Shown here: positions 34,220 through 44,969 of the stretch, in pieces
Numbering within the stretch: the stretch's first letter is position 1
Layout of the letters: each line of letters opens with the position of its first letter
Origin: Pontibacter flavimaris
Lineage (GTDB): Bacteria > Bacteroidota > Bacteroidia > Cytophagales > Hymenobacteraceae
Assembly: GCF_001907195.1 (NCBI RefSeq)
Contig: NZ_LVWA01000002.1
Coordinates: 124,001 to 188,000 of the forward strand
Direction of reading: 5' to 3'
Length of the DNA: 64,000 nt
The notes under the pieces: model-generated
What the model saw: only the letters and a program-made list of their open reading frames with translations
The model's database searches: none
Told to the model about the DNA's origin: nothing
Translations under genes and position numbers: made by a program

Positions 34220-35362
34220 TTACTGGAAGTAGTCTTTCACCTTCTCAAAGAATCCTTTCTCGTTCTTGCCAGGGTTTGGCGTGAAGTTGCTGGAGTAGCG
34301 CAGGCCTTCCAGCACCGCTTTCTCGTCGTTGCTCAGGCTCTTGGGCGTCCACACGTTCACGTGGATCAGCTGGTCGCCTTTTCCGTAGCCGTTGATGTCC
34401 TGTATGCCCTTGCCGCGCAGCCTGAAGATTTCGCCGCTCTGCGTTCCCGGCTTGATGTTGATCTTCACCTTGCCGGTGATGGTCGGGACCTCCACCTCAG
34501 CGCCCAGGGCCGCATCTACAAAGCTGATGTACTGCTCAAAAATGATGTTGTTGCCTTCGCGCTTCAGGGTTGGGTGCGGCTCCTCCTCAATCTGGATCAG
34601 CAGATCGCCCGGCACGCCACCGCGCTCCGGCACGTTGCCCTTGCCGCTCATGCTCAGCTGCATGCCGTCCATCACGCCGCCCGGCACGTTTATCGAGATC
34701 ACCTCTTCCTGAAGTTCCCTGCCGCTTCCGTGGCAGGCGGTACAGTTGTTGGTTACAATGCGCCCCTCGCCGTTACAGGTAGGGCAGGTTGCTGTGGATA
34801 CCATCTGGCCCAGCATGGTGTTAACCACCTTGCGTACCTGTCCGGAGCCCTGGCACGTGCCGCAGGTCTGCATGTCGGTGCCGTTCTTGGCGCCGTTGCC
34901 CCCGCAGGTGGCACAGGCTACGTAGCGTTTTACCTTGATCTTTTTCTCTACGCCGTTGGCAATCTCCTCCAGGTTAAGTTTAAGCTTGATGCGCAGGTTG
35001 GAACCCTTGCGCTGGCGGCGTCCGCCGCCTGAGCGACCGGCACCTCCGAAGAAGCTCTCAAAGCCGCCGCCGCCGAATATGTCGCCGAACTGCGAGAAGA
35101 TATCATCCATGTTCATACCACCGCCGCCGAAGCCGCCGTTCATGCCCTGGTGGCCGAACTGGTCGTAACGCTGGCGCTTCTGCTGGTCGCTCAGCACCTC
35201 GTAGGCCTCTGCCGCCTCCTTAAACTTGTCTTCGGCAGTGGGGTCGTCGGGGTTCTTGTCGGGGTGGAATTTGATGGCGATTTTGCGGTAAGCCTTCTTT
35301 ATCTCTTCCTGTGCGGCGCCTCTGCTTACCCCCAAAACCTCATAATAATCTCTCTTAGCCAT
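34220..35362 (-). CDS. dnaJ: Chaperone protein DnaJ
   Basis: A 380-residue class I Hsp40, co-chaperone of DnaK. The J domain has FHPDKNPDD (HPD at about 33-35). The Gly/Phe region is [22 protein letters not shown]. Four zinc motifs are [24 protein letters not shown] and CTACHGSG. The C-terminal substrate domain follows at normal length. It lies 3 bases after grpE, forming a grpE-dnaJ operon. No CIRCE or sigma-32-type site is evident. Confidence 0.97.
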   Translation of the reverse strand: MAKRDYYEVLGVSRGAAQEEIKKAYRKIAIKFHPDKNPDDPTAEDKFKEAAEAYEVLSDQQKRQRYDQFGHQGMNGGFGGGGMNMDDIFSQFGDIFGGGGFESFFGGAGRSGGGRRQRKGSNLRIKLKLNLEEIANGVEKKIKVKRYVACATCGGNGAKNGTDMQTCGTCQGSGQVRKVVNTMLGQMVSTATCPTCNGEGRIVTNNCTACHGSGRELQEEVISINVPGGVMDGMQLSMSGKGNVPERGGVPGDLLIQIEEEPHPTLKREGNNIIFEQYISFVDAALGAEVEVPTITGKVKINIKPGTQSGEIFRLRGKGIQDINGYGKGDQLIHVNVWTPKSLSNDEKAVLEGLRYSSNFTPNPGKNEKGFFEKVKDYFQ

Positions 35363-35365
35363 GGC

Positions 35366-35944
35366 TTACGCTCCTATTACTACTTTTGCAAAACGGATCA
35401 CCTTCTCGTTTAGGGTATATCCTTTTTCTATGATATCTACAATCTTGCCTTTCAACTCTTCTGACGGAGCCGGAGTCTGCGTTACCGCCTCATGGAAATC
35501 GCTGTCGAAGTCGTCGCCTGCCTTTGTCTCCATCGCCTTCAGCCCCTTCTGCAGTGTTACGAGCTTGAGCTTGTGGAACACCAGTTCCAGGCCCTGCAGC
35601 ATCGTATCCAGGTTCTTGCTCTCCTCCATGGCCTGGCGCGCGCGCTCCATGTCGTCCAGCACCGGCAGCAGTTCGGTCATCACGTCCTCAGAGGCCGTTT
35701 TGGTCAGCTCCAGGCGCTCCTTGGCCGTACGGCGGCGGAAATTCTCGAACTCCGCCATCAGGCGCACAAACTTGTCCTTCATTTCTGCCAGTTCAGCGGC
35801 GGTCTTGTCTTCCTGCGTCTCGGCAGCAGAAGTGTCATTAGCTGTTTCGTCCACCTGGTTCAGTTTCTCATCGGCGGTTGCATTGGCAGTGTTTTCCTGC
35901 AACTCCTCTTTTTCCTGCTCCTTTTTAATATCTTTCTCTGACAT
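35366..35944 (-). CDS. grpE: Nucleotide exchange factor GrpE
   Basis: A 192-residue GrpE, the DnaK nucleotide exchange factor. The N-terminal 50 residues are acidic and Gln/Asn-rich with coiled-coil propensity (KDIKKEQEKEELQENTANA). The long helix KFVRLMAEFENFRRRTAKERLEL and the C-terminal VEKGYTLNEKVIRFAKVVI-like end match the family. It is the first gene of the grpE-dnaJ operon. Confidence 0.96.
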   Translation of the reverse strand: MSEKDIKKEQEKEELQENTANATADEKLNQVDETANDTSAAETQEDKTAAELAEMKDKFVRLMAEFENFRRRTAKERLELTKTASEDVMTELLPVLDDMERARQAMEESKNLDTMLQGLELVFHKLKLVTLQKGLKAMETKAGDDFDSDFHEAVTQTPAPSEELKGKIVDIIEKGYTLNEKVIRFAKVVIGA

Positions 35945-36171
35945 AATGCCTTAAAAAAGTTAAGTTGATGTGTCTATACTATCTTGTCAATTGTCTTGCC
36001 AAACCCCTGTCTGTGCCAAGTTGGCATTATTTAATTGTGAATGAGCGATTGAGTGTAAGTACTATAGCTTATACTTTTAGCTTCTGCTTAACCTCCCTTT
36101 AACCAAGATCCTTAACAGGATGATAAAAAAGAGATACATTCACTGATCCACTCATTCAAAATTCGCTCATT

Positions 36172-36209
36172 AAAAAAAATCGGTAGCAAGCTTTGCAGCC
36201 TCTACCGAT
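36172..36209 (-). terminator. Terminator of the adk-obgE operon
   Basis: On the minus strand ATCGGTAG pairs with CTACCGAT around a loop of about 12 bases and is followed by eight T. It lies about 30 bases after the obgE stop; a TATACTTTT copy lies between. Confidence 0.88.
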
Positions 36210-36240
36210 CCTGGTTTTTATACTTTTACCGGGGTATGCT

Positions 36241-37233
36241 TTAGCTGTTGAGCGCCTCCCAGATCAGGTCTTTCAGTTGGGTGATATTCTTGCCCGTGAT
36301 GCTTGAGATGAAAACCGTCTGCAGCCCCGCTGGCAGGGTTTGGCGCATTTCCTCTTCCAGTTCCTCGTCCAGCATGTCGGACTTGGTGATGGCAAGTATG
36401 CGCTTCTTATCCAGCAGCTCCGGGTTAAACTTCTCCAGCTCGCTGAGCAGCACGTTGTACTCCTCGGCTATGTCGGCGCTCTCACATGAAACCATAAACA
36501 GCAGCATGGAGTTCCGCTCGATGTGGCGCAAAAAGCGCAGGCCGAGGCCCTTGCCTTCCGAGGCTCCCTCAATAATGCCCGGAATGTCGGCCATCACAAA
36601 GGACTTGTAGTCGCGGTAGGCCACCACGCCCAGGTTGGGCTCCAGCGTGGTAAAGGCGTAGTTGGCAATCTTCGGTTTAGCCGCCGACACCACCGACAGC
36701 AGCGTGGACTTGCCCGCATTCGGGAAACCCACCAAGCCTACGTCGGCCAGCAGCTTCAGCTCCAGCACCACCCACTCCTCTATCCCCGGCTCGCCTGGCT
36801 GCGCGTAGCGCGGCGTCTGGTTGGTAGGGGATTTAAAGTGCGCGTTGCCCAGGCCGCCGCGGCCGCCGGGCGTAAGTATGATTTCCTGCCCGTCTTCGGT
36901 TATCTCGCACATCACCTCGCCGGTTTCAACGTTTCGGGCGATGGTACCGAGCGGAACTTCCAGCACCTCATCCTTGCCTTGCGCCCCGGAGGAGTGGCTT
37001 GGGCCACCGTTCAGGCCATTCTCGGCGATAACGTGCTTGCGGTATTGCAGGTGCAGCAGCGTCCAGAGCTGGGCGTTGCCGCGAAGTATAACGTGTCCGC
37101 CACGGCCTCCGTCGCCCCCGTCGGGGCCACCTTTCGCCGTTTTTTTATCCCGATGCAAGTGCGCGGAACCTCCGCCACCATGCCCGGAGCGTGAGCAGAC
37201 CTTAACGTAGTCTATGAAGTTGCTTGATGCCAA
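36241..37233 (-). CDS. obgE: Obg family GTPase
   Basis: A 330-residue ribosome-associated GTPase. The N-terminal Obg domain is Gly-rich ([32 protein letters not shown]). The G domain has GFPNAGKST (G1), DIPGI (G3), TKSD (G4) and SSITG (G5). It ends after the G domain; the OCT domain of the Bacillus protein is absent. It functions in 50S assembly and stress signalling. It is 19 bases downstream of adk. Confidence 0.95.
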   Translation of the reverse strand: MASSNFIDYVKVCSRSGHGGGGSAHLHRDKKTAKGGPDGGDGGRGGHVILRGNAQLWTLLHLQYRKHVIAENGLNGGPSHSSGAQGKDEVLEVPLGTIARNVETGEVMCEITEDGQEIILTPGGRGGLGNAHFKSPTNQTPRYAQPGEPGIEEWVVLELKLLADVGLVGFPNAGKSTLLSVVSAAKPKIANYAFTTLEPNLGVVAYRDYKSFVMADIPGIIEGASEGKGLGLRFLRHIERNSMLLFMVSCESADIAEEYNVLLSELEKFNPELLDKKRILAITKSDMLDEELEEEMRQTLPAGLQTVFISSITGKNITQLKDLIWEALNS

Positions 37234-37252
37234 ATCCTGTTAAGCTTTTAGC

Positions 37253-37849
37253 TTATTTATTCTCTTCCTGCTTTTCCTTCAATGCATCAATGTGCTGGCA
37301 CAGGGCTTTAAAGATATCCTCTATCTCGCCGATGCCATCCACTGCATAGTATTTCCCCTGCCCGGCATAATAGTCGGCCACTGGTCTTGTTTTGGTGTTG
37401 TACTCCTGCACGCGCTTGCGGATCAGCTCTTCGTTCTGGTCGTCAGGGCGCCCGGATGTCTGACCGCGCAGCAACAGGCGCTTTGTCAGCTCCTCATCGT
37501 CCACACGCAGGGCGATCATGGCAGAAATCTCCGTGTCGTTGTCCTGCAGCAGCTTGTCCAGCCCCTGTGCCTGTGGCACCGTGCGCGGGAAGCCGTCGAA
37601 GATGAAGCCTGCCGCCTGTCGGTTCTCCTTCACCTTGTTCTCGATCATGCCGATCACCACTTCGTCGGGCACCAGCAGGCCGTTGTCCATCAGCTTTTTT
37701 GCTTCCAGGCCGAGGGCTGTACCGGCAGCGATCTCAGAGCGCAGCAAATCGCCGGTAGAAAGGTGAATGAGGTTGTATTTATCTAACAGTTTTTGACTTT
37801 GGGTACCTTTACCAGCACCTGGAGGGCCAAACAAAACAATGTTAAGCAT
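37253..37849 (-). CDS. adk: Adenylate kinase
   Basis: A 198-residue adenylate kinase (AMP + ATP to 2 ADP). GPPGAGKGTQ (8-17) is the P-loop, HLSTGDLLRSEI binds AMP, GFPRTVPQAQGL follows, and the LID region (LLLRGQTSGRPDDQNE) is short and has no zinc cysteines. This is the short form. It is the first gene of an adk-obgE pair and about 125 bases from hpt. Confidence 0.95.
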   Translation of the reverse strand: MLNIVLFGPPGAGKGTQSQKLLDKYNLIHLSTGDLLRSEIAAGTALGLEAKKLMDNGLLVPDEVVIGMIENKVKENRQAAGFIFDGFPRTVPQAQGLDKLLQDNDTEISAMIALRVDDEELTKRLLLRGQTSGRPDDQNEELIRKRVQEYNTKTRPVADYYAGQGKYYAVDGIGEIEDIFKALCQHIDALKEKQEENK

Positions 37850-37974
37850 ATCTTATCGCTAAATTAAAAAGCAAATATAAGTATAAATTCTCTGTACTTT
37901 CTGATTTTATGAGGGTTGGCAAGCGCCCGTGCCCCCTGGCTCAGAAGCCTGCTAACGCTACCGGTAAGGCAGGG

Positions 37975-38517
37975 TTACGATACGATCTTGTATATGTCGC
38001 GCAGGTTCCGCCCCAGGCCGTTATAGTCCAGGCCATAGCCCACGACAAAGTCATTGGGAATTGACCGCGCCACGTATTTCACGTCCAGCGGGTGCTGCAG
38101 GCAGTCCGGTTTCATGAGCAGGGTAGCCACCTCCACCGAGGCCGGGCCGCGCTCCCTGAGTTGCTGCAACAGGCCGTGCACCGTGTGGCCGGTGTCCACG
38201 ATATCCTCAAGCACCACCACGTGGCGGTGCTGTACGTCCTCGGTCAGGCCCAGCACCTCCTTTACCTTCCCCGTGCTCTGCATGTCCTGGTAGCTGGCCA
38301 AGCGGATAAACGCCACCTCGCAGGGGATGGAAACGCGCTTCAGCAAATCGGAAGCGAACATAAAAGAGCCGTTCAGCACGGCCAGGAACAGCGGCTGCTT
38401 GCCGTCGTAGTCCTTGTCCAGCTGCTCGGCCAGCATGGTAATGCGGGCTATAATCTCCTCCTCACAGATGTAGGTGCTGAACTCACAATCGTGAATCTTA
38501 ATCTTGCGCGGGTCCAT
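37975..38517 (-). CDS. hpt: Hypoxanthine phosphoribosyltransferase
   Basis: A 180-residue purine salvage enzyme converting hypoxanthine/guanine and PRPP to IMP/GMP. The PRPP-binding motif is VVVLEDIVDTGHT. The catalytic flexible-loop residues are in LASYQDMQSTGKV, and FVVGYGLDYNGLGRNL is the purine-binding C terminus. The length is usual. It lies upstream of adk-obgE with a 125-base gap. Confidence 0.94.
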   Translation of the reverse strand: MDPRKIKIHDCEFSTYICEEEIIARITMLAEQLDKDYDGKQPLFLAVLNGSFMFASDLLKRVSIPCEVAFIRLASYQDMQSTGKVKEVLGLTEDVQHRHVVVLEDIVDTGHTVHGLLQQLRERGPASVEVATLLMKPDCLQHPLDVKYVARSIPNDFVVGYGLDYNGLGRNLRDIYKIVS

Positions 38518-38555
38518 GTACTATTGGCTTGATCCTGAACAAAGGTAAGTATAAA

Positions 38556-38600
38556 ATAAAAGATAAGCCCAACCTGGAGCCGGGCTTATCTTCATTTTTA
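38556..38600 (-). terminator. hppA terminator
   Basis: AAGATAAGCCC pairs with GGGCTTATCTT; read on the minus strand it follows the hppA stop at 38611 and ends in TTTTATTTTATA. An AAGTATA copy overlaps its far side. Confidence 0.85.
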
Positions 38601-38610
38601 ACGGCGAAGG

Positions 38611-40869
38611 CTATTTTGCCGTGCCTGCCAGCGTTAGCGTTACCGTATTCTGCTCGTTTATACTTGTCGTGGCGGGCGTCAGCTGCTCCTGGTTCAGGTT
38701 GATCCTGTCAAGCTCGATCGGCGCCTCCGGGATCGGGGGCTCCTGCTCCAGGGCAATGTGTGGCGCAATCACCAGCGACACGATCGACATAAGCTTGATG
38801 AGGATGTTCATACTTGGGCCAGAGGTGTCCTTGAACGGATCGCCCACGGTATCGCCCGTAACGGAGGCCTTATGCGGCTCAGAGCCCTTGTACTCCATCA
38901 CCCCGTTGATCATCACACCCTTCTCAAAGGATTTCTTGGCGTTATCCCAGGCACCACCGGCGTTCGACTGGAACATGGCCATCAATACGCCTGACACGGT
39001 TACCCCGGCCAGCGTACCGCCCAGCACCTCGGCAGAGGAAGTATCAGGGAACACATCGCGGAAGCCAAAGCCGATGATGATCGGCACCAGCAAGGCTATG
39101 GCGCCTGGCAGCATCATCTCCCGGATAGCCGCCTGTGTGGAGATGGCCACACACTTTTCATACTCCGGCTTGCCCGTGCCCTCCATTATGCCCGGAATCT
39201 CGCGGAACTGACGGCGCACCTCATGCACCATGGCCATGGCCGCACGGCCCACCGCCGCAATAGCCAGGGCTGAGAAGATAAACGGAATCATGGCGCCAAT
39301 AAACAAACCGGCCAGCACCGGCGCTTTGTACAGGTCTATACTATCGATGCCGGCAATGCCCACGAAGGCGGCAAAAAGGGCCAGCGAGGTAAGCGCGGCA
39401 GAGGCAATGGCAAAGCCTTTACCGGTAGCAGCGGTGGTGTTGCCCACGGCATCCAGAATGTCGGTGCGACCGCGCACTTCTTTCGGCAGCTCGCTCATCT
39501 CGGCTATACCACCGGCGTTATCGGCAATCGGCCCGAAAGCATCGATAGCCAGCTGCATGGCCGTGGTAGCCATCATGCCCGCCGCCGCAATGGCCACGCC
39601 ATACAGGCCGGCCGCCGCGTAGGAAAGCACAATGCCCGCCGCCAGCACAATAATCGGCAGCACTGTAGAGTGCATGCCCACGGCCAGGCCCGCAATAATG
39701 TTGGTAGCATGGCCGGTGGAGGATTGCTGCACAATGGAGTTAACGGGCTTTTTGCCCATGGCCGTGTAGTACTCCGTGATGATACTCATCAGCGTACCTA
39801 CCACCAGGCCCACGATCACGGCGATAAATACGTCGTTTGCCGAGAAGTCGAAGTTGCGCAAATTCATTTGCTCTGGCAGCAGCCAGTGGATCACGAAGTA
39901 AGCGACAACGGCAGTAAGTATAACCGAAATCCAGTTGCCGCGGTTCAGGGCCGCCTGCACGTCGCCACCTTCTTTCACGCGCACAAACAGCATACCTATC
40001 AGCGAGAAGACAATACCCAGGCCCGCAATGAGCATGGGAAGTATAACCGGGGAGAGCCCGCCAAAATTATCGTCTGCGATCACTTCCCGTCCCAGCACCA
40101 TCGTGGCCAGAATAGTAGCCACGTAGGAGCCGAACAGGTCTGCCCCCATCCCGGCTACGTCGCCCACGTTGTCGCCTACGTTATCGGCAATAGTGGCAGG
40201 GTTGCGCGGGTCGTCTTCCGGAATGCCGGCCTCTACCTTGCCTACCAGGTCAGCGCCCACGTCTGCGGCCTTGGTGTAGATACCGCCGCCCACACGGGCA
40301 AACAGCGCGATACTTTCCGCACCCAGCGAGAAGCCCATCAGTACCTCCAGGGCGATCTCCATCTGCACCCCGTTCACGTCGGCGCCCTGGCTCTGCACAA
40401 ACAGGTAGTAGAAAAGTATGAACAGCGAGCCCAGGCCCAGCACGGCCAGGCCGGCTACGCCCATCCCCATTACCGAGCCGCCGGCAAACGACACATCCAA
40501 GGCTTTTGACAAGCTGGTACGGGCCGCCTCAGCGGTACGCACATTGGCCTTGGTGGCAATCCGCATGCCGATAAAGCCGGCCAGGGCCGAGAAAATGGCA
40601 CCCATGATAAAGGCAGCCACAATAAGCGGGTGCGATTTCTCGCCGGTGTAGCCCAGGTAAAACAGGAACACGGAAGCGATGATCACAAAATAGGTAAGTA
40701 CTTTATACTCGGCTTTCAGAAAGGCCATGGCGCCGTCGGCGATGTGGCGTGCAATCTCTGTCATGCGCTCATTGCCACTCGGCTGCTTCGTCACCCAGGC
40801 CGACCTGATAAAGGTGTAGATCAGGGCTGCCACTCCAAGGCCAGGAATTGCGTAAAGAATCGGTTCCAT
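38611..40869 (-). CDS. hppA: Membrane-bound pyrophosphatase (K+-dependent type)
   Basis: A 752-residue polytopic ion-pumping pyrophosphatase with about 16 membrane helices. [19 protein letters not shown] and [17 protein letters not shown] are the substrate-binding acidic loops. [18 protein letters not shown] carries Ala where K+-independent enzymes have Lys, so this is the K+-dependent subfamily, which includes Na+- and Na+,H+-pumps. Ion specificity is inferred only. It hydrolyses pyrophosphate in the cytoplasm to build an ion gradient. It is followed by its own terminator. Confidence 0.95.
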   Translation of the reverse strand: MEPILYAIPGLGVAALIYTFIRSAWVTKQPSGNERMTEIARHIADGAMAFLKAEYKVLTYFVIIASVFLFYLGYTGEKSHPLIVAAFIMGAIFSALAGFIGMRIATKANVRTAEAARTSLSKALDVSFAGGSVMGMGVAGLAVLGLGSLFILFYYLFVQSQGADVNGVQMEIALEVLMGFSLGAESIALFARVGGGIYTKAADVGADLVGKVEAGIPEDDPRNPATIADNVGDNVGDVAGMGADLFGSYVATILATMVLGREVIADDNFGGLSPVILPMLIAGLGIVFSLIGMLFVRVKEGGDVQAALNRGNWISVILTAVVAYFVIHWLLPEQMNLRNFDFSANDVFIAVIVGLVVGTLMSIITEYYTAMGKKPVNSIVQQSSTGHATNIIAGLAVGMHSTVLPIIVLAAGIVLSYAAAGLYGVAIAAAGMMATTAMQLAIDAFGPIADNAGGIAEMSELPKEVRGRTDILDAVGNTTAATGKGFAIASAALTSLALFAAFVGIAGIDSIDLYKAPVLAGLFIGAMIPFIFSALAIAAVGRAAMAMVHEVRRQFREIPGIMEGTGKPEYEKCVAISTQAAIREMMLPGAIALLVPIIIGFGFRDVFPDTSSAEVLGGTLAGVTVSGVLMAMFQSNAGGAWDNAKKSFEKGVMINGVMEYKGSEPHKASVTGDTVGDPFKDTSGPSMNILIKLMSIVSLVIAPHIALEQEPPIPEAPIELDRINLNQEQLTPATTSINEQNTVTLTLAGTAK

Positions 40870-41227
40870 TCAGTTAGATTAGAGGTTAAAAGGATATTTC
40901 TATATAGTTATTAAAGAAAAGCGATTCCGTAGACTTTTCCAAATATCCCCTACCCTTTCCTGCCGAAGCAAATTTCATCTATACTTCTATACTTTAGCAA
41001 GTTGCAACATCGATTCAAGCGGGCCGGTTAAGATGCGCCTTAAGGTTGTAAGGCCGGACAAAGAAAGCAGGATCTACACTTTGAATAAAGAAGTGAAAAC
41101 ATAGCGCTATGATCTAATGACCTCTCGGTGTCCGGAGGTCCCGCGGGCATCTAAAGCTTTACCGGGTCCAACCACCCCTGCCAAAGTATAACCCCTCCCC
41201 AACCCTCCCCTAAAAACAGGGGAGGGT

Positions 41228-41494
41228 GCTCGGTTGAAGCTCCGTCAGCAGCAGCTATCGAATCTGATCCCAACCTTTGGGTTGAGCGCCTATGCGAGTT
41301 TTTCCGGTGACGAACGATAGTGAGGCAGCCCGAGGTACGAGGGCAGGAAAAGCTCCCAGCGCGATGCCCAAAGGCGAGGCCTCCCGGCCCTGAGGGAGCC
41401 AAAGTATAAAATGAAGCGAGACGCTTGTAAGACTAAGGATGAACGGCAGCTAGAAAGTATAGCTTGGTTAAAGTGGAAGGAAGCGGTGGCTATG
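41228..41494 (-). repeat. Dispersed ~250 bp repeat, copy C (diverged, inverted)
   Basis: Read on the minus strand it keeps CCAAGCTATACTTTCTAGC, TGCCGTTCATCC, GAGGCCTCGCCTTTGGGC, ATCGCGCTGGGA, GGCGCTCAACCCAAAGG and GATTCGATAGCTGCTGCTGA in the same order as copies A and B. The middle part (about 41300-41410) is diverged and carries an AAGTATAAAATG insertion-like segment. Confidence 0.65.
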
Positions 41495-41609
41495 GAAGTA
41501 TAGCTGAAGTATAAAAGTATGGCTTACGCGGACTTGGAAGTCCGCAGCAGCGGGGGTTCCGAACAAGGATGTCCGGAACAGCTAGTATAAAAGCATGGCC
41601 AAAGTATAA

Positions 41610-41639
41610 AGAGGCACAAGCGGACGCTTGCGCCAGAGA
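41610..41639 (-). repeat. Short palindromic repeat, CAAGCG unit, copy 2
   Basis: Reverse complement of 13644-13673 with one base different. It abuts the terminator side of the peptidase gene and is followed by AAGTATAGAGCTCTATACTT, an inverted heptamer pair. Confidence 0.75.
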
Positions 41640-41656
41640 AGTATAGAGCTCTATAC

Positions 41657-42571
41657 TTACAGCTTCTCCATCAGCACCCTGTATAAGGCTACCATACTTT
41701 CGATGTCCTTCTTGTGCACGATCTCGTTGGGCGTGTGCACATTGTCCTCAGGAGCCCCTACAAAGCACCAGTCCCAGGGATGGGCGCTGCGCTGCAGTTC
41801 CTTGGCGTCGCTGCCGCCTGTCCCCTCCACCTCTAGTTGATACGGCACGCCGGCCTCTTTAGCAATATTAATGATGCGCTGCACGTAGGAGCGGCGCGGA
41901 ATCAGGCTGTCGCGCATCGAGATCACCACACCCTTTCCGGCATGTACGCCCTCGGTCACCCAGGTAATGTCCGAGATCAAGCCCTGCGTAACGCCGTACT
42001 GCTCGTGGAGGTAGCGGGCCAGGTACGCCACCGAGCCGCCGCCGTGCTCCTCCCAGCAGCAGAAGGCAATGATGCCGTTTTCCATGGTCTCCGCCACCTG
42101 CAGCGCCGACCAAACGCCCAGGCGGTTGTCCAGGTAGCAGCTCTGCACCGTCTCCTCCGTCTCCCTGAAATCACACTTAAACACCAGTTCTGTGCCTCTT
42201 TCCAGCTCACGCTCGTACTCGTAGCTCAGTTCATGCGCCTCCTCGTCATAGGTTAGGGTGCACTCGATTTTCCCCTGCGCATCCTCCCCTACCAAAGTAT
42301 AGCCCGTTTCCAGATCCGGCCCGCCAATTCTCACCAATTGCCTGCCATAGCGCACCGTGAAACCGATCGAATCCATATGGGCAAAAATTGCACTCCTGGG
42401 CTTGCCGAACACCAGCACGATGCAGTCCTGAAACCCCTCGCCATGCAGCACAACGGGCTGCCGTTTCCAGTTAGTTTGGTGCGCGTTGATGTATTCCAGA
42501 AGAAATGCTGTAAGTTTCTGCTCGTTACCGGATGGTGCGTGTATGCGGCAGAGGGATTCAAGAAGTTTCAT
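41657..42571 (-). CDS. M42-type metallo-aminopeptidase
   Basis: A 304-residue co-catalytic metallopeptidase of the M42/M20-like clan. FAHMDSIGF gives the first His/Asp ligands, [15 protein letters not shown] the bridging Asp, CCWEEHGGG the catalytic Glu-Glu, and [16 protein letters not shown] an Asp. The C-terminal [21 protein letters not shown] supplies the last His. It is shorter than full M42 enzymes (about 340-360), since the dimerisation subdomain is small. Cytoplasmic peptide degradation is likely. It is monocistronic. Confidence 0.85.
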   Translation of the reverse strand: MKLLESLCRIHAPSGNEQKLTAFLLEYINAHQTNWKRQPVVLHGEGFQDCIVLVFGKPRSAIFAHMDSIGFTVRYGRQLVRIGGPDLETGYTLVGEDAQGKIECTLTYDEEAHELSYEYERELERGTELVFKCDFRETEETVQSCYLDNRLGVWSALQVAETMENGIIAFCCWEEHGGGSVAYLARYLHEQYGVTQGLISDITWVTEGVHAGKGVVISMRDSLIPRRSYVQRIINIAKEAGVPYQLEVEGTGGSDAKELQRSAHPWDWCFVGAPEDNVHTPNEIVHKKDIESMVALYRVLMEKL

Positions 42572-42680
42572 ATTTTATTTTACCTTTATGGAATTCATAG
42601 TAAGCAGATTTGTTGTACTTTTATAATTAGCAAAGCCAATCCAACAACAGGCTCGAACAAACTTACAATTTTTGGCCTTC

Positions 42681-43919
42681 ATGAAGAACTTAATCTCCGC
42701 CATCTTCACGCTCTTTTTCCCACTTTTAGCAGTCGCGCAACAGGCTACTGACTCCTCGGCTATGCGCCAGGTTACCATGACCGAGGTAGAGGTGCTGCCG
42801 ACAGCAGCGAAGGTAAAGGGCATGCTGCTGCTGAACAAAGACGTGCAGTACGAACTGGAGGGTGCCGTGGATAACATGTACAACTTCAAGTATGAGCGTG
42901 CCGAGAAACAGTTTAAGTCCATCCGCCGCCGCTACCCCGAGCACCCGCTGCCATACTTCCTGATGGGCCTGAGCCAGTGGTGGAAGATCGTACCGACCAA
43001 TATCCAGACCCTAAAGTATGATGATATCTTCTTTGCCTACATGGATACGACGATTCAGAAGGCGGAGGCCATGTATGAGAAGGATGAAAGTAACGTAGAA
43101 GCGGCTTTTTTCCTGGCGGCGTCCTACGGTTTCTCCGCGCGGCTGCACTCCGAGCGCAGCAACTGGCGCAAGGCCACGGTAGCCAGCAAGCGCTCCCTCG
43201 ACTTCCTGGAGAAAGCCAAGGCCGGCAACGGCCTGAGCCCTGAGTTCCTCTTCGGCGAGGCGCTTTTTAACTACTACGCTGTCTGGATTCCGGAGAACTA
43301 CCCCATGCTGCGCCCTGTGCTCGTTTTCTTCCCGAACGGCGATAAGCGACTAGGTCTGAAGCAGCTGTCCTACGTATCCAAAACGGGTTTCTACACCGGC
43401 ACCGAGTCTAAGCTCTTCCTGATGAAGATCTTGGCCAATGAGGAGAAGAAGATGCAGGAAGCTCTGGAGGTGTCGGAAGACCTGGCTCTGAAATACCCTG
43501 ACAATGCCTACTTCCAGCGCTTCTACGCCCGCCTACTGTTTGTGAACGGCCATTTCACCAAGGCTGAGCGCGTGTCGGAGGAGATACTGAGCAAGCTGGA
43601 GCAGAAAATGCCGGGCTACGAGTCGGTGAGCGGCCGCTACGCCTCCTACATCCTGGGCTATATCAACCAGCACAAGTACCGCGATTTCGAAAAGGCCAAA
43701 AGCCACTATAAGAACACGATCATGTTTGCTGAGATGACAAACGAGCGCGACTCGGGTTATTTCGTGAACTCCTACCTCAACCTGGCCCGCATCGCCAAGC
43801 AGCAGAAAGACAAGGTAGCGGCCAATAACTATTACGCCGTTGTGCTGAAAGCTAGCGATAAGAAATCTGCCAACTTTAAAGAGGCAAGGAAATTCCTGAA
43901 GGAGAACAAGAAAATCTAG
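42681..43919 (+). CDS. Exported TPR-like protein of unknown function
   Basis: The ATG at 42681 opens a signal peptide (MKNLISAIFTLFFPLLAVAQ); a TTG 3 codons earlier is less likely. The 412-residue protein is mostly helical with TPR-like repeats: YERAEKQFKSIRRRYPEHPLPYFLMGLSQWW, KRSLDFLEKAKAGNGL, LALKYPDNAYFQRFYARLLFVNGHFTKAERV and KAKSHYKNTIMFAE. No catalytic motif is visible. It is probably a periplasmic scaffold; function unknown. It ends before the bidirectional terminator at 43934. Confidence 0.75.
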   Translation: MKNLISAIFTLFFPLLAVAQQATDSSAMRQVTMTEVEVLPTAAKVKGMLLLNKDVQYELEGAVDNMYNFKYERAEKQFKSIRRRYPEHPLPYFLMGLSQWWKIVPTNIQTLKYDDIFFAYMDTTIQKAEAMYEKDESNVEAAFFLAASYGFSARLHSERSNWRKATVASKRSLDFLEKAKAGNGLSPEFLFGEALFNYYAVWIPENYPMLRPVLVFFPNGDKRLGLKQLSYVSKTGFYTGTESKLFLMKILANEEKKMQEALEVSEDLALKYPDNAYFQRFYARLLFVNGHFTKAERVSEEILSKLEQKMPGYESVSGRYASYILGYINQHKYRDFEKAKSHYKNTIMFAEMTNERDSGYFVNSYLNLARIAKQQKDKVAANNYYAVVLKASDKKSANFKEARKFLKENKKI

Positions 43920-43933
43920 ATTTTCGTAAGCCG

Positions 43934-43990
43934 CAAAGTATAAAAAGAGGGGCTGTCGGATATTCCGACAGCCCCTCTTTTTATACTTTG
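43934..43990. terminator. Bidirectional terminator with inverted AAGTATA pair
   Basis: CAAAGTATAAAAAGAGGGGC and GCCCCTCTTTTTATACTTTG form the stem base and TGTCGGA/TCCGACA its top, almost perfectly complementary over about 27 bp. The heptamer again sits at the base on both sides. It serves both the TPR gene (plus) and the uxs gene (minus). Confidence 0.92.
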
Positions 43991-43998
43991 TACATTGG

Positions 43999-44961
43999 CT
44001 AGGCAGTCTGCTCGGCCGGCTTCAGTATCTTCTCCCTGAAGTACTCCAGCGTGCGCTCCAAACCCTCGGCGCGGTCTACCTGGGGCTCCCAGCCCAGCAC
44101 CTGTTTGGCCAGCGTGATGTCTGGCTGGCGCTTCTGCGGGTCGTCGGTGGGCAGGGGCTGGTACTCCACCTTCAGCTCCACGCCCGTCAGGCGGCAGATC
44201 TCCTCAGCAAACTCGCGGATGGTGATCTCCGACGGGTTGCCCACGTTCACCGGCAGGTGGTAGTCGCTCAGCAGCAGGCGGTAAATGCCCTCCACCAGGT
44301 CGTCCACGTAGCAGAAGGAGCGCGTCTGGCTGCCGTCGCCGAAGATGCTCAGCGGCTCCCCGCGCAGCGCCTGGCTCAAGAAGGCAGGCAATACGCGGCC
44401 GTCGTCGAGGCGCATCCGCGGTCCGTAGGTGTTAAAGATGCGCACGATGCGCGTCTCCAGCCCGTGGTGCATGTGGTAAGCCATGGTCATGGCCTCCTGG
44501 AAGCGCTTGGCCTCATCGTAGCAGCCGCGCGGGCCAACCGGGTTCACGTTGCCCCAGTAATCCTCCTGCTGCGGGTGCACCAGCGGGTCGCCGTACACCT
44601 CGGAGGTGGAGGCGATGAGCATGCGTGCATTCTTGGCCTTGGCCAGGCCCAGCAGGTTGTGCGTGCCCAGCGAGCCCACCTTCAGCGTCTGGATCGGGAT
44701 CTTGAGGTAATCGATCGGGCTGGCCGGCGAGGCGAAGTGCAGGATGTAATCCAAATGCCCCGGCACGTGCACGAACTTCGACACGTCGTGGTGGTAAAAC
44801 TCGAAATGCTCCAGCTTGAACAGGTGCTCGATGTTCTCCAGGCTCCCCGTGATCAGGTTGTCCATCGCGATCACGTGGTAGCCCTCCCGGATGAACCTGT
44901 CGCAGAGGTGGGAGCCGAGGAAGCCGGCCCCTCCGGTTATAAGTACTCTTTTCTTGGTCAT
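43999..44961 (-). CDS. UDP-glucuronate decarboxylase (UDP-xylose synthase)
   Basis: A 320-residue extended [16 protein letters not shown] (10-22) is the nucleotide-binding loop. STSEVYGDP and [15 protein letters not shown] hold the catalytic Ser/Thr and the Y-x-x-x-K pair. [22 protein letters not shown] and [12 protein letters not shown] are the UXS-type substrate segments. It converts UDP-glucuronate to UDP-xylose. The upstream gene on the same strand (8 bases away) is the UDP-glucose dehydrogenase that makes its substrate, so the pair forms a pathway for glycan donors. Confidence 0.93.
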   Translation of the reverse strand: MTKKRVLITGGAGFLGSHLCDRFIREGYHVIAMDNLITGSLENIEHLFKLEHFEFYHHDVSKFVHVPGHLDYILHFASPASPIDYLKIPIQTLKVGSLGTHNLLGLAKAKNARMLIASTSEVYGDPLVHPQQEDYWGNVNPVGPRGCYDEAKRFQEAMTMAYHMHHGLETRIVRIFNTYGPRMRLDDGRVLPAFLSQALRGEPLSIFGDGSQTRSFCYVDDLVEGIYRLLLSDYHLPVNVGNPSEITIREFAEEICRLTGVELKVEYQPLPTDDPQKRQPDITLAKQVLGWEPQVDRAEGLERTLEYFREKILKPAEQTA

Positions 44962-44969
44962 TGCTTGGG

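Larger units (their letters stand above)
40870..41656. other. Repeat-rich intergenic region
   Basis: About 790 bases without a credible gene. It holds a CCCTCCCC...GGGGAGGG hairpin (about 41205-41227), dispersed-repeat copy C (41228-41494), at least eight AAGTATA copies, TCCGGAACA-type short inverted sequences (about 41550-41580), and the CAAGCG palindromic unit (41610-41639). Confidence 0.6.
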
